Shown here: positions 1 to 7,462 of the stretch, one piece after another | Position numbering within the stretch: position 1 is the first letter of the stretch | Layout of the letters: every line of letters begins with the position of its first letter | Assembly: GCA_947627805.1 (NCBI GenBank) | Contig: CANQXB010000009.1 | Coordinates: 1 to 18,121, forward strand | Reading direction: 5' to 3' | DNA length: 18,121 nucleotides | Origin: an uncultured Bacilli bacterium | Lineage (GTDB): Bacteria; Bacillota_I; Bacilli_A; RF39; UBA660 | Translations under genes and position numbers: made by a program | The notes under the pieces: generated by a model | What the model was told of the DNA's origin: nothing | The model's input: the letters and a program-made list of their open reading frames with translations, nothing else | Databases searched by the model: none

Positions 1-1
1 T

Positions 2-280
2 CTTTTAAATTTACCTTTAGGTATTTTCTTTACTTATCTAAATTATTTATTTATTAATGTAAATGGCGAAATTTGGGGAAAAGAAGATGCTAAGATGAAT
101 AATTATTTAAATTATGCTATTAATGTCGCAAATAATTTAGGAATCTTAAATGGTAATATTGAAAGATTAATGCAAAAGAATGAAAAAATACTTAAAGATA
201 ATGAATCTATATCTATAAGTTTAGATACCGAAAGACAAAAGGAGCAAGACAAATGTTTAGTAAGACAAAGAACAAGATAA
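2..280 (+). CDS. 3' end of an unrecognised membrane-associated protein (partial)
   Basis: The frame is open from the first complete codon of the window to TAA at 278-280, so this is the C-terminal end of a gene that starts upstream; the Met at 95 is probably internal. The visible part begins with about 20 hydrophobic residues (likely the end of a membrane segment), then a Trp-containing linker, then a charged, Asn/Lys/Glu-rich, probably helical tail. It overlaps the next gene by 28 bp, and that gene's Shine-Dalgarno lies inside this frame, so the two are probably translated as one operon. I do not recognise the family. An alternative is that a short ORF really starts at 95, but no Shine-Dalgarno precedes that ATG. 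Confidence 0.6.
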   Translation, partial: LLNLPLGIFFTYLNYLFINVNGEIWGKEDAKMNNYLNYAINVANNLGILNGNIERLMQKNEKILKDNESISISLDTERQKEQDKCLVRQRTR

Positions 281-1053
281 AAACAATTTTCGAAGATATA
301 ATTACGAATATTAAATTATATTTTAATGAATATGGTCATAAAAATGCTTATTTAATGTATGAAGAAGAAGTTCAAAAATTTCAAAAGAAAATTGATAAGT
401 TATATTTTGAATATTACAATAATGAAGAAGAAACAATTTATGATTGTTATAAAAAGTATAAAAATTTAGATAATCATTTAGAAGAATTAGGAGAAATAAA
501 TAGTAAAATAAACATTTTAGATTTAATTGAAGAAAAGGTTACTAAATTTACCCAAATATTTTGTACTAGTGGGTTATTTGCTTCCATCATTCTAGCGGCT
601 TTTAGTAATATAATCTTAGCTATTATGGTTTTCTTTTTCATAATGAAAAAGGCTTTTGATAGGACTGATACTCTTGTCTTTAAAGAACAAGTTAAAAAGA
701 GAATTGAAAATACTGAAAAGAGAATTGAAATAACTTTTAATAATTGTGTTAATTCTATTAACCGAAAAGAAGATAAAAGAATTAGTAGAATGGAAGAAAT
801 TGAAGAAAAAGAAGAAGTAAATATCAGAGAAATGGCTCAATTTTGTTTAGATTATTATTTAGGCTATGATGAAATATACCCTGATATACCTAAGAATGTG
901 CGGGAATATTTAATTAAAATGCTTCAAGATGATTTAAAAACGGATGTTAGTAATTTAGAAGATTTACTTTATATGGCCTTAGAAAAGGTTAAAATTGAAG
1001 AATTTGAAGAAGAAATAGCGAAGGAAAATAGTCGAAAATTAGAAAAAATTTAA
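253..1053 (+). CDS. Unrecognised coiled-coil protein with one central membrane segment
   Basis: A 266-residue protein of unknown family. The start is supported by AAGGAG about 8 nt upstream of ATG 253. Residues about 1-100 are Lys/Glu/Tyr-rich and predicted helical. Residues about 103-131 form one strongly hydrophobic stretch, long enough for one membrane span or a tight hairpin, ending in Lys-Lys. Residues about 140-200 are again highly charged and helical (coiled-coil-like), and the C-terminus is acidic. There are no recognisable catalytic motifs. It overlaps the upstream partial ORF by 28 bp, and its TAA at 1051-1053 is only 1 bp from the element that precedes dnaG. A structural or membrane-tethering role is possible, but no function can be assigned. 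Confidence 0.75.
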   Translation: MFSKTKNKIKTIFEDIITNIKLYFNEYGHKNAYLMYEEEVQKFQKKIDKLYFEYYNNEEETIYDCYKKYKNLDNHLEELGEINSKINILDLIEEKVTKFTQIFCTSGLFASIILAAFSNIILAIMVFFFIMKKAFDRTDTLVFKEQVKKRIENTEKRIEITFNNCVNSINRKEDKRISRMEEIEEKEEVNIREMAQFCLDYYLGYDEIYPDIPKNVREYLIKMLQDDLKTDVSNLEDLLYMALEKVKIEEFEEEIAKENSRKLEKI

Positions 1054-1054
1054 A

Positions 1055-1097
1055 GAAAAAAAAGGAAATTGAGGGTATAGCGACAATATATATAAGT
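1055..1097 (+). repeat. Dispersed 43-bp element, copy 1 (dnaG leader)
   Basis: Starts with GAAAAAAAAGGAAAT, continues T-GAGGG, then about 10 variable bases, and ends with ATATATATAAGT. The same blocks in the same order occur at 17534-17577 (one-base gap; the 15-base first block and 12-base last block are identical). Both copies run directly into a purine-rich Shine-Dalgarno and an ATG; here these are AGAGGGG and the dnaG start at 1109. The two-block layout, about 10 bp apart and just 5' of a ribosome binding site, could be a promoter for an alternative sigma factor or a protein-binding site. It matches no consensus I can name with confidence. Confidence 0.6.
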
Positions 1098-1108
1098 AGA
1101 GGGGAAAA

Positions 1109-2851
1109 ATGGAATTAATTAGTGAAAGTAAAATTAATGAGATAAGAAATTCAGCTGATATCGTTACCATAATATCTAGTTATATAGACTTAAAAGCTCA
1201 AGGAAAGAACTTTTTTGGTATTTGTCCTTTTCATGATGACCATACACCAAGTATGTCAGTTTCAAGGGAAAGACAACTATATAAATGTTTTGTTTGCAAT
1301 AAAGGTGGTAATGTTTTTAAATTTGTCCAAGATTATGAAAATGTCTCTTTTCCAGAAGCGGTAAAAAAAGTAGCTGATAAAATTGGCATCCCCTTAGATT
1401 ATAGTCCTACGCCAACTGTTAGTAGTAAATTTAAAGAAGATTATGAAATAATGGAATATGCATCCAAAATATTTCAAAATAATTTAAATAGTAAAGATGG
1501 TCTTAAAGCTAAAGAATATTTAAAAGAAAGGTCTATTACCGAAGATATTATTAAAGAATTTCAAATTGGAGTGTCTCTTTCGGAGCGTAAATATTTATAT
1601 AATGCTTTAAGGAAAAAAAACTATGATTTAAATAAGTTAGATGATTTAGGTTTAATAAATAAAAATGGTTTAGAAGGTTATGACCGTTTTACGGACCGCA
1701 TTATGATTCCTCTTACCAATTTAGAGGGAAAAGTAGTGGGCTTTACGGGCCGAATTTATAATGGGGAAGATAAAGCTAAATACATTAATACTAAAGAAAC
1801 TAACATTTATAAAAAAGGAAATATTTTATTTAATTACTATAATGCCAAGAATTATATTCGGGAAGAGAAAATGGCTATTTTAGTCGAAGGTAATATGGAT
1901 GCCATTAGAATGTATTCTAGTGGAATTAAAAATGTTTTAGCTTTAATGGGAACTACGATGACAAAAGAACAAGTGGAAATCTTAAAAAAATTACGAGTGC
2001 CGATTATCTTAATGCTCGATAATGATAATGCGGGGGAAATGGCTACTTTAAGTATTGGAGATGAGCTTGTTAAAAATAATGTACCCACTAAAGTTGTTAG
2101 GTTAGAAGGAGCTAAAGACCCGGATGAATATATTGTTAAAATGGGCATTACGAAGTTTCAAGATACCATTAAACATAGTCTAAATTATTTAGATTATAAA
2201 ATGACTTATTTAAAAAATAATCATAATTTAAATAATACCGAAGAATTAGTTATTTATGTTAAACAAGTTTTAGAAATGCTTAAAGATGAAGATAATTTAA
2301 CTAAAGAAATAACTTTACAAAAACTAGCTAATGACTATGGTTTAGATTTAGATATTTTAAGAAAAGAAGTAACTTTTGAGGCGGAAAAAGAAAAAAAGGT
2401 TATGCTGGTTAAACCTAAAAGAGATAAATATGAAGTGTGTGCCAATAATATTTTATATTACTTAATGAGTGATAAAAAATATATGAAGATATTTAATAAA
2501 AGGTTAGGTTATTTAAAAACCAAAGAAGAACGTTATTTAGTGGAAGAAATTGAGTATTATATTAAATGTCATGATAATATAAATTTAGCAGATTTTATCT
2601 CTTATGCGGAAAATGACGATAAAATTAGGGAAATGGTCAATAATATAAGTGGACTCATTATGGAAAATGAATTATCAGAAGAAGTGTTTTTAGAATATAT
2701 CAAAGCAGTGAATAATATTTTAAGTAAAGATAATATTGCGAAAATAAAAGAAAAAATTCAAAGTTCAAATGATATTAATGAGCAACTAGATAGTATTAAT
2801 AAGCAAATATTAATGGCTAAAAAAAGAATAGAAGCAAAGAAGGAAGTGTAA
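1109..2851 (+). CDS. dnaG: DNA primase DnaG
   Basis: Primase that synthesises RNA primers for the replicative helicase-polymerase complex. The N-terminal CHC2 zinc domain is clear (Cys39, His42, Cys60, Cys63). The catalytic core follows, with the TOPRIM glutamate in EGNMD (Glu260; usually EGYMD) and the metal-binding aspartates in LDNDNAG (Asp304, Asp306). The C-terminal third (about 440-580) is poorly conserved Lys/Glu-rich helix, as expected for the DnaB/DnaC-interaction domain. At 580 residues the length is normal. The start at 1109 has AGAGGGG about 5 nt upstream and places the usual primase N-terminus in register. rpoD begins 3 bp after the stop, the classic macromolecular-synthesis operon order, which normally couples primer synthesis and housekeeping sigma supply. 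Confidence 0.97.
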   Translation: MELISESKINEIRNSADIVTIISSYIDLKAQGKNFFGICPFHDDHTPSMSVSRERQLYKCFVCNKGGNVFKFVQDYENVSFPEAVKKVADKIGIPLDYSPTPTVSSKFKEDYEIMEYASKIFQNNLNSKDGLKAKEYLKERSITEDIIKEFQIGVSLSERKYLYNALRKKNYDLNKLDDLGLINKNGLEGYDRFTDRIMIPLTNLEGKVVGFTGRIYNGEDKAKYINTKETNIYKKGNILFNYYNAKNYIREEKMAILVEGNMDAIRMYSSGIKNVLALMGTTMTKEQVEILKKLRVPIILMLDNDNAGEMATLSIGDELVKNNVPTKVVRLEGAKDPDEYIVKMGITKFQDTIKHSLNYLDYKMTYLKNNHNLNNTEELVIYVKQVLEMLKDEDNLTKEITLQKLANDYGLDLDILRKEVTFEAEKEKKVMLVKPKRDKYEVCANNILYYLMSDKKYMKIFNKRLGYLKTKEERYLVEEIEYYIKCHDNINLADFISYAENDDKIREMVNNISGLIMENELSEEVFLEYIKAVNNILSKDNIAKIKEKIQSSNDINEQLDSINKQILMAKKRIEAKKEV

Positions 2852-2854
2852 ATA

Positions 2855-3961
2855 ATGGTCGAAATTAAAACGATTGAAGAAAGAAAAGAAGAATTAATTA
2901 AAAAAGGAGAAGAAGTAGGTTATATAACTTTTGAAGAACTCGCTAATGCTTTAAAGGGTTTAGAAATTGATAGTGATACTTTAGATGATTTATATAATAC
3001 TTTTGTGGATGCCGGGATTAGTGTTATTACGGAAGAAGATGCGGAAGATGCCGAAGATGCTGGGGAAGACCCATCTAATTTAGATTTAGAAGTAACTATT
3101 TTAGATGATGCAGAAATTACGAAAGATATAAATATTAATGATCCCGTAAGAATGTATTTAAAAGAAATTGGAAGAATTAGTCTTTTATCTAGTGAAGATG
3201 AAATGAATATTTCGATGCGAATTGCTGATGGTGATGAAGAAGCGAAAAGACTACTTGCGGAAAGTAATTTACGTTTAGTCGTCAGTATTGCGAAAAGATA
3301 TGTCGGAAGAGGTCTTTTATTCTTAGACTTAATTCAAGAAGGTAATATCGGGCTTATGAAAGCCGTTGAAAAATTTGATTATGACAAAGGCTATAAATTT
3401 TCCACTTATGCTACTTGGTGGATTAGACAAGCTATCACAAGAGCCCTAGCGGACCAAGCAAGAACGATAAGAGTACCTGTTCATATGGTCGAAACCATTA
3501 ATAAAATGGTGAGAATTCAAAGACAAATGACTTTGGAATTAAATAGGGAACCAAGTGAAGAAGAAATAGCGAAAAAAATGGGTATATCCGTAGAAAAGGT
3601 AAGAGAAGTTATTAAAATTAGTCAAGAACCAGTCTCTTTAGAAACCCCAATTGGGGAAGAAGATGATTCCCATTTAGGAGATTTCTTAAAAGATGAAAGT
3701 AGTTTATCACCAGAAGAATATACCGAAAATGAAATCTTAAAAGAAGAAATTAAAGATGTTTTACAAACTCTTCAACCAAGAGAACAAGAAGTATTAGAGT
3801 TAAGATTTGGCCTTTCGGATGGTACTTGTCATACTCTAGAGGATGTTGGGAAAAGATTTAGTGTTACAAGAGAGCGGATTAGACAAATTGAAGCTAAAGC
3901 CTTAAGAAAATTAAGACATCCTTCAAGAGCTAAAAAATTAAGAGATTTCTTAGATAATTAG
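2855..3961 (+). CDS. rpoD: Housekeeping RNA polymerase sigma factor RpoD/SigA
   Basis: Primary sigma-70 factor that directs RNA polymerase to vegetative promoters. At 368 residues it is close to the Bacillus SigA length. Region 1.1 occupies roughly 1-60, followed by an unusual acidic repeat (EDAEDAEDAGED, about 61-72). Region 1.2 starts at DPVRMYLKEIG (about 97). Regions 2.1-2.4 span about 138-210 with the -10-recognition helix around STYATWWIRQAITRA. Region 3 lies at about 215-290. Region 4 (about 305-368) has the helix-turn-helix TLEDVGKRFSVTRERIRQIEAKAL. AAGGAAG near the end of dnaG serves as Shine-Dalgarno. The gene sits 3 bp after dnaG and 1 bp before trmK. The many TGnTATAAT motifs in this window are the kind of promoter it should read. 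Confidence 0.98.
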   Translation: MVEIKTIEERKEELIKKGEEVGYITFEELANALKGLEIDSDTLDDLYNTFVDAGISVITEEDAEDAEDAGEDPSNLDLEVTILDDAEITKDININDPVRMYLKEIGRISLLSSEDEMNISMRIADGDEEAKRLLAESNLRLVVSIAKRYVGRGLLFLDLIQEGNIGLMKAVEKFDYDKGYKFSTYATWWIRQAITRALADQARTIRVPVHMVETINKMVRIQRQMTLELNREPSEEEIAKKMGISVEKVREVIKISQEPVSLETPIGEEDDSHLGDFLKDESSLSPEEYTENEILKEEIKDVLQTLQPREQEVLELRFGLSDGTCHTLEDVGKRFSVTRERIRQIEAKALRKLRHPSRAKKLRDFLDN

Positions 3962-3962
3962 T

Positions 3963-4580
3963 ATGAATAGTGAAAGAATTAAAACTTTAGCTTCTTTTGT
4001 AAGTAAGAATGATACTTTACTTGATGTTGGTTGTGACCATGGTTATTTAAGTATTTATTTAAAAAAAAATAATTTAGTTAAAGAAGTTTATGCAAGTGAA
4101 ATTAGTTCTAAAGCTTTAGAAGGAGCTTTCAAAAATTTTGCCAAATATAAAGTTGAGATAAAAGGTTTTTTAAGTGATGGCTTTAAAGATATTCCAGTCT
4201 TTTTTGATACGGCCGTTATTGCGGGAATGGGCACTAAAACCATTGAACATATTGTAGATTCTAAGAAAGTGCCTAAATTAATTATTGATACTCATAATGA
4301 GCAAGCGGAGTTAAGAAGATATTTAAATAAACTTGGTTATGAATTACAAGCCGAAAAAGTTATTTATGAAAAAGGACATTATTATAATATAATGTTATTT
4401 AAAGAAGGAAAGAAAAAATTAAAAAGAAAAGAAATTCTATTTGGTATAAGTAAAAATGTCGACTACTATAATTATTTATTAAATAAAAATAAAGAACTTA
4501 TGCCTAAAGTTCCGTTCTTTAAAAAAATTAAATTATTAAAAGAAAATAGATATTTAAAAGGTCTTACAAGAAAAAAGTAG
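3963..4580 (+). CDS. trmK: tRNA (adenine(22)-N1)-methyltransferase TrmK
   Basis: SAM-dependent methyltransferase predicted to make m1A22 in the D-loop of some tRNAs (COG2384; B. subtilis YqfN). The Rossmann motif I is LLDVGCDHGYL at about 19-29. AGMGTKTI at about 87-94 fits the family's AGMGG-type motif. The C-terminal part carries the family pattern around LRRYLNKLGYEL...EKVIYEKGHYYNIML. It is 205 residues, slightly shorter than the usual 230 or so. It starts 1 bp after the rpoD stop and has no clear Shine-Dalgarno, so translation is probably coupled to rpoD. The gene right after sigA is also trmK in Bacillus-type genomes, but the usual Nif3/YqfO-type partner is missing here. Its last codons lie inside a terminator hairpin shared with the convergent yqfQ-like gene. 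Confidence 0.9.
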   Translation: MNSERIKTLASFVSKNDTLLDVGCDHGYLSIYLKKNNLVKEVYASEISSKALEGAFKNFAKYKVEIKGFLSDGFKDIPVFFDTAVIAGMGTKTIEHIVDSKKVPKLIIDTHNEQAELRRYLNKLGYELQAEKVIYEKGHYYNIMLFKEGKKKLKRKEILFGISKNVDYYNYLLNKNKELMPKVPFFKKIKLLKENRYLKGLTRKK

Positions 4581-4589
4581 GACCTTTTT
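4556..4589. terminator. Bidirectional intrinsic terminator inside two gene ends
   Basis: AAAAGGTCTTAC (4556-4567) pairs with GTAGGACCTTTT (4577-4588) over 12 bp with one G-U pair and a 9-base A-rich loop. A five-T run follows on the plus strand, and an A-run before the stem gives the matching U-tract on the minus strand. It sits within the last codons of both trmK and the convergent yqfQ-like gene. Confidence 0.85.
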
Positions 4590-4842
4590 GTTCTTGAAAG
4601 TTATGATAATTATTTATTTGTTCTTTAATTGGTCTTAAATTTTTTTCGGTATTTTCCATTACTCTTTTAGTAGTTGTATTGCTCATTTCTCTTAATAATC
4701 CTAAAGCGTTTCGCGCATTAGTCATTAAAGGTTTCGCCTCTTTATAAAGGGGAATCATTTGATTAACAACTCCTAAAGTTTTAGAAAGGCCGCCAATAAT
4801 TTTAGTTAAAGAAAATGCAGGAACGGGACTTGGACCAAACAT
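4564..4842 (-). CDS. YqfQ/VrrA-like protein
   Basis: A small protein (92 residues from the preferred start) resembling the YqfQ (VrrA) family of Bacillus. It begins MFGPSPVP, like the MFGPRP opening of that family. A segment around SKTLGVVNQMIPLYKEAKPLMTNARNALGLLREM corresponds to the family's conserved amphipathic region (mid-protein), followed by a charged tail. The role of the family is not known to me beyond a proposed spore-coat link. A GTG at 4851 could be the start, but AGGTG lies 6 nt before ATG 4842, so the ATG is preferred. In Bacillus yqfQ lies near sigA and yqfN, and synteny strengthens the call; here it is inverted and converges on trmK with a 17-bp overlap. Confidence 0.65.
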   Translation of the reverse strand: MFGPSPVPAFSLTKIIGGLSKTLGVVNQMIPLYKEAKPLMTNARNALGLLREMSNTTTKRVMENTEKNLRPIKEQINNYHNFQEQKGPTFFL

Positions 4843-4878
4843 AATTATCACCTATTAATAGTTTATGCAAGTAACTAC

Positions 4879-4907
4879 TAGAAACACACCTTCTTTTATG
4901 ATATAAT
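4879..4907 (+). promoter_or_regulatory. Promoter of the pilC-pilD genes
   Basis: Perfect extended -10 (TGATATAAT, hexamer 4902-4907) with a weak -35 (TAGAAA, 4879-4884) 17 bp upstream. The predicted transcript starts near 4914 and carries AAGGAG before ATG 4936. Confidence 0.7.
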
Positions 4908-4935
4908 TTTTAAAAGAATAGTAAGGAGTCGCAAA

Positions 4936-6507
4936 ATGAGTGGAACAGAAACTAAAAAATTCTGGTATGTAAATGTTATTTCCTTTTTTAAGAATATCAT
5001 TCTAACTATTTTTGCGATAGTTACTTATGCTATTATTGGCATTAAAGCTTGTACTTATGATTTATTTGTTTATTTATATAACACTATTACCTGGCGTTTT
5101 GCTAAAGGTTATAAAAGATTAAGAGAACCAAGTAATGTTTTAAGTGAAGAACTTCAAAAGACTTCTTCTAAAACTAAAGATGGCAAAACTTATAAATATA
5201 GTGCCAAAACAATGGCGAAATTAGAGGCTGATTATCGCGAACTTTTAAGAGATTTACAAACAACCGGAGCTACGCGAAGTAAAGAGATGAATGCTTACTA
5301 TTTTAAAGTTAGAGATGATAATGGTAAAATTATTACTGGAGCCATGAATGGTTTATCAAAACTTGATATAAATGCTTTTTTAGTTAATGAAGGTTATACA
5401 GTTTATAGTATTAAAACTAGTCCTTTAATTAATTTTTTATTTAAAGATTCTAATTTTGCGAATCCGAAAATGACTACCAAAGAATTAGTCTTTTGGCTTA
5501 CTCAACTAGCTACTTATTTAAAAGCGGGTATTACTTTAAATGATGCCATTAAGATTTTAGGACGACAAGTTTCCAAGAAAAAAAGTAAAGCACGGGCTTT
5601 CCAAGCTATTTCTTATGAACTAACATTAGGTTCATCATTTTCGAATGCTTTAGAAAAACAAGGCGATATGTTTCCGGCTTTCTTAATTAATATGGTTAAA
5701 GCCGCCGAAGCTAGTGGAACCTTAATTGAAACTTTAGAAGATATGGCGAGTTACTATACGGAAATGGATGAAACTAAAAAACAAATGAAAAGTGCGATGA
5801 CTTATCCCGCAATTATCAGTGTTTTTGCAGCTGTCGTTATTTCTTTTATTTTAATTTTTATCATTCCCGAATTCGTTAAAATCTATGCTCAAAATGATAT
5901 TGAAATCAGTGGAATTACAATGTTTGTCGTGGACTTTAGTAATTTCTTAAAAAATAACATTGTGGCTATCATTGGTATTTTAGCTTTTTCTTTATTAGTC
6001 GTTTTAGTGGCTTATAAAAATATTAAAGCCTTTCGAAAAAGTGTACAAACTTTATTTATGCATTTACCAGTTATTAAAAATATTATTATTTATAATGAAC
6101 TGGCCATATTTACCAAAACTTTTGCTTCCCTTTTAAGAAATAATGTCTTTATTACCGAAAGTATTGATATTTTAAGTAAAATAACAAATAACGAAATTTA
6201 TAAATCTATTTTATTTAAAACAATTAATAATATTGTTAAGGGTGAAAAAATATCGGAAGCCTTTAAAGATCATTGGGCCGTTCCCGAAACTGCTTATTTT
6301 ATGATTGTTACAGGTGAATCAACCGGGGAACTTGATACGATGATGGAAAAGGTTAGTGTTTATTATCAAGGATTGCATCGTAATGCCGTTAATAATTTAA
6401 AGAGTTTTATCGAACCGGTTTTAATTAGTTTACTCGCTATTGTAGTTGGAGGTATTATTATATCTGTTGTTATTCCGATGTTTGGAATGTATGATGAATT
6501 ACTATAA
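4936..6507 (+). CDS. Type II secretion/type IV pilus platform protein (PilC/GspF/ComGB family)
   Basis: Inner-membrane platform protein that couples the assembly ATPase to pilin or pseudopilin polymerisation. Two GspF domains are visible. The first is at about 182-305 (TTKELVFWLTQLATYLKAGITL, then a KAAEASGTL motif and a membrane span). The second is at about 390-515 (TKTFASLLRNNV, then VTGESTGELD and the C-terminal span). The family-typical start YYFKVRDDNGKIITG lies at about 121, so this protein has an unusual N-terminal extension of about 115 residues with a long hydrophobic stretch at about 15-50. The total of 523 compares with about 400 for a typical PilC. The start is fixed by AAGGAG 7 nt upstream. 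The prepilin peptidase follows after 10 bp. The ATPase and pilin genes are not in this window. Confidence 0.92.
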   Translation: MSGTETKKFWYVNVISFFKNIILTIFAIVTYAIIGIKACTYDLFVYLYNTITWRFAKGYKRLREPSNVLSEELQKTSSKTKDGKTYKYSAKTMAKLEADYRELLRDLQTTGATRSKEMNAYYFKVRDDNGKIITGAMNGLSKLDINAFLVNEGYTVYSIKTSPLINFLFKDSNFANPKMTTKELVFWLTQLATYLKAGITLNDAIKILGRQVSKKKSKARAFQAISYELTLGSSFSNALEKQGDMFPAFLINMVKAAEASGTLIETLEDMASYYTEMDETKKQMKSAMTYPAIISVFAAVVISFILIFIIPEFVKIYAQNDIEISGITMFVVDFSNFLKNNIVAIIGILAFSLLVVLVAYKNIKAFRKSVQTLFMHLPVIKNIIIYNELAIFTKTFASLLRNNVFITESIDILSKITNNEIYKSILFKTINNIVKGEKISEAFKDHWAVPETAYFMIVTGESTGELDTMMEKVSVYYQGLHRNAVNNLKSFIEPVLISLLAIVVGGIIISVVIPMFGMYDELL

Positions 6508-6517
6508 GGAGGGTTTT

Positions 6518-7288
6518 ATGGTAGGATTATTTATCTTTATTTTAGGAATTATTTTGGGTTCATTTTATTTATGTGTAGCTACTAGATTAGCTCAAAAAGA
6601 AAAAATAACTGGTCGCAGTAAATGTGATAGTTGTCAGCATAATTTAAAATGGTATGAATTAATTCCTCTTTTGTCTTATATATTTCAAAGAGGAAAATGT
6701 AATTATTGCCATCAAAAAATTAAAAGTGAACATTTTTGGGTAGAACTTTTAACGGGTTTAAGTTTTCTTTTAGGTTATTTATATTTAGGAAATACCATTC
6801 GTTTTTATATTTATTTAGTTTTAGTATCAGTAGCTATTATTATTTTTATAACCGATTTAAAATTTATGATTATTTTAGATAGTCCTTTAATTATAGCTTC
6901 TGTTTTAGTCTTTATTTTAAAAATTTCGGAAATTGGTTTTAAAGGAGCTTTATATGGTCTTTTATATGGAATAGGTTTAATGGCTATTATGTATTTAATT
7001 AAACTTTTAGGAGATTTTTTATTTAAAAGAGAATCTTTAGGAGGAGGAGATATTAAACTATCTTTCTTAATTGGCCTTGCTATTGGTTACCCTAATATTG
7101 GTCTTAGAATGGGTTTAATTGCCTTAATATTTGCTTCTTTTTTAGCTCTTCCATATGCTTTAGTTAATACTTATATCTATAAAAAAAATGAACTACCATA
7201 TGGTCCATTTTTAATCGCTTCCATGATTATTATTTTTGTCTTTATAGAAAAATTTACTAATCTTTTAGTTTTCTTTTCTTTAAATTAA
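6518..7288 (+). CDS. Prepilin peptidase/N-methyltransferase (PilD/ComC, family A24)
   Basis: Membrane aspartyl protease that cleaves prepilin leader peptides and usually methylates the new N-terminus. The preferred start is ATG 6518, which has AAGGAGGG (6506-6513) in place; an upstream in-frame ATG at 6446 lies inside the platform gene and would add 24 out-of-family residues. The resulting 256-residue protein opens with GLFIFILGIILGSFYLCVATR. It has the tetracysteine zinc site (Cys36, Cys39, Cys61, Cys64) flanking the N-terminal cytoplasmic domain. It carries the two catalytic aspartates, Asp113 (in ITDLKFMII) and Asp178 (in GGGDIKL), 65 apart as in the family. About seven hydrophobic segments follow. 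Its end overlaps the 3' end of a miniprotein gene on the other strand by 9 bp. Confidence 0.94.
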   Translation: MVGLFIFILGIILGSFYLCVATRLAQKEKITGRSKCDSCQHNLKWYELIPLLSYIFQRGKCNYCHQKIKSEHFWVELLTGLSFLLGYLYLGNTIRFYIYLVLVSVAIIIFITDLKFMIILDSPLIIASVLVFILKISEIGFKGALYGLLYGIGLMAIMYLIKLLGDFLFKRESLGGGDIKLSFLIGLAIGYPNIGLRMGLIALIFASFLALPYALVNTYIYKKNELPYGPFLIASMIIIFVFIEKFTNLLVFFSLN

Positions 7289-7372
7289 ATAAACAATAAC
7301 CCCCGCAATAAATGATGCTAGCATTAAAGCAAGCATAATCCAAACGATAATTTTTCTTGTTTTTTTATTCAT
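7280..7372 (-). CDS. Prli42/DUF4044-like single-span miniprotein (30 residues)
   Basis: A 30-codon ORF: Met, a basic head (NKKTRK), then one hydrophobic span IIVWIMLALMLASFIAGVIV and a short end. This layout and the VWIMLALML core resemble the tiny DUF4044/Prli42 proteins of Firmicutes. Listeria Prli42 anchors the stressosome to the membrane, but no stressosome gene is in this window, so that role is not claimed. A Shine-Dalgarno (GAGGAG) precedes the ATG with a rather short 3-nt gap, and an extended -10 lies at 7402-7410. It is divergent from the SpoIIM-like gene and overlaps the end of the prepilin peptidase. Confidence 0.7.
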   Translation of the reverse strand: MNKKTRKIIVWIMLALMLASFIAGVIVYLI

Positions 7373-7401
7373 AATCTCCTCATCCCATCTAAACTATATT
7401 T

Positions 7402-7410
7402 AATATACCA
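7402..7410 (-). promoter_or_regulatory. Extended -10 promoter for the Prli42-like miniprotein
   Basis: On the minus strand the sequence reads TGGTATATT, a TGn-extended -10 one base off consensus. The predicted start near 7395 gives a leader of about 23 nt with a Shine-Dalgarno. No convincing -35 is seen. Confidence 0.5.
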
Positions 7411-7462
7411 TAATTTTTTCATTTTTTAAAGATATTTCGCATATTATTAACTGGGTGATTAT

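Noticed and set aside
616..840. Minus-strand ORF opposite the coiled-coil protein
   Set aside because: A shadow of the Lys/Glu-rich plus-strand gene; low-complexity Phe/Ser translation, no ribosome binding site.
1852..2148. Minus-strand ORF inside dnaG
   Set aside because: Lies over the conserved TOPRIM domain of dnaG; no start signals or family likeness.
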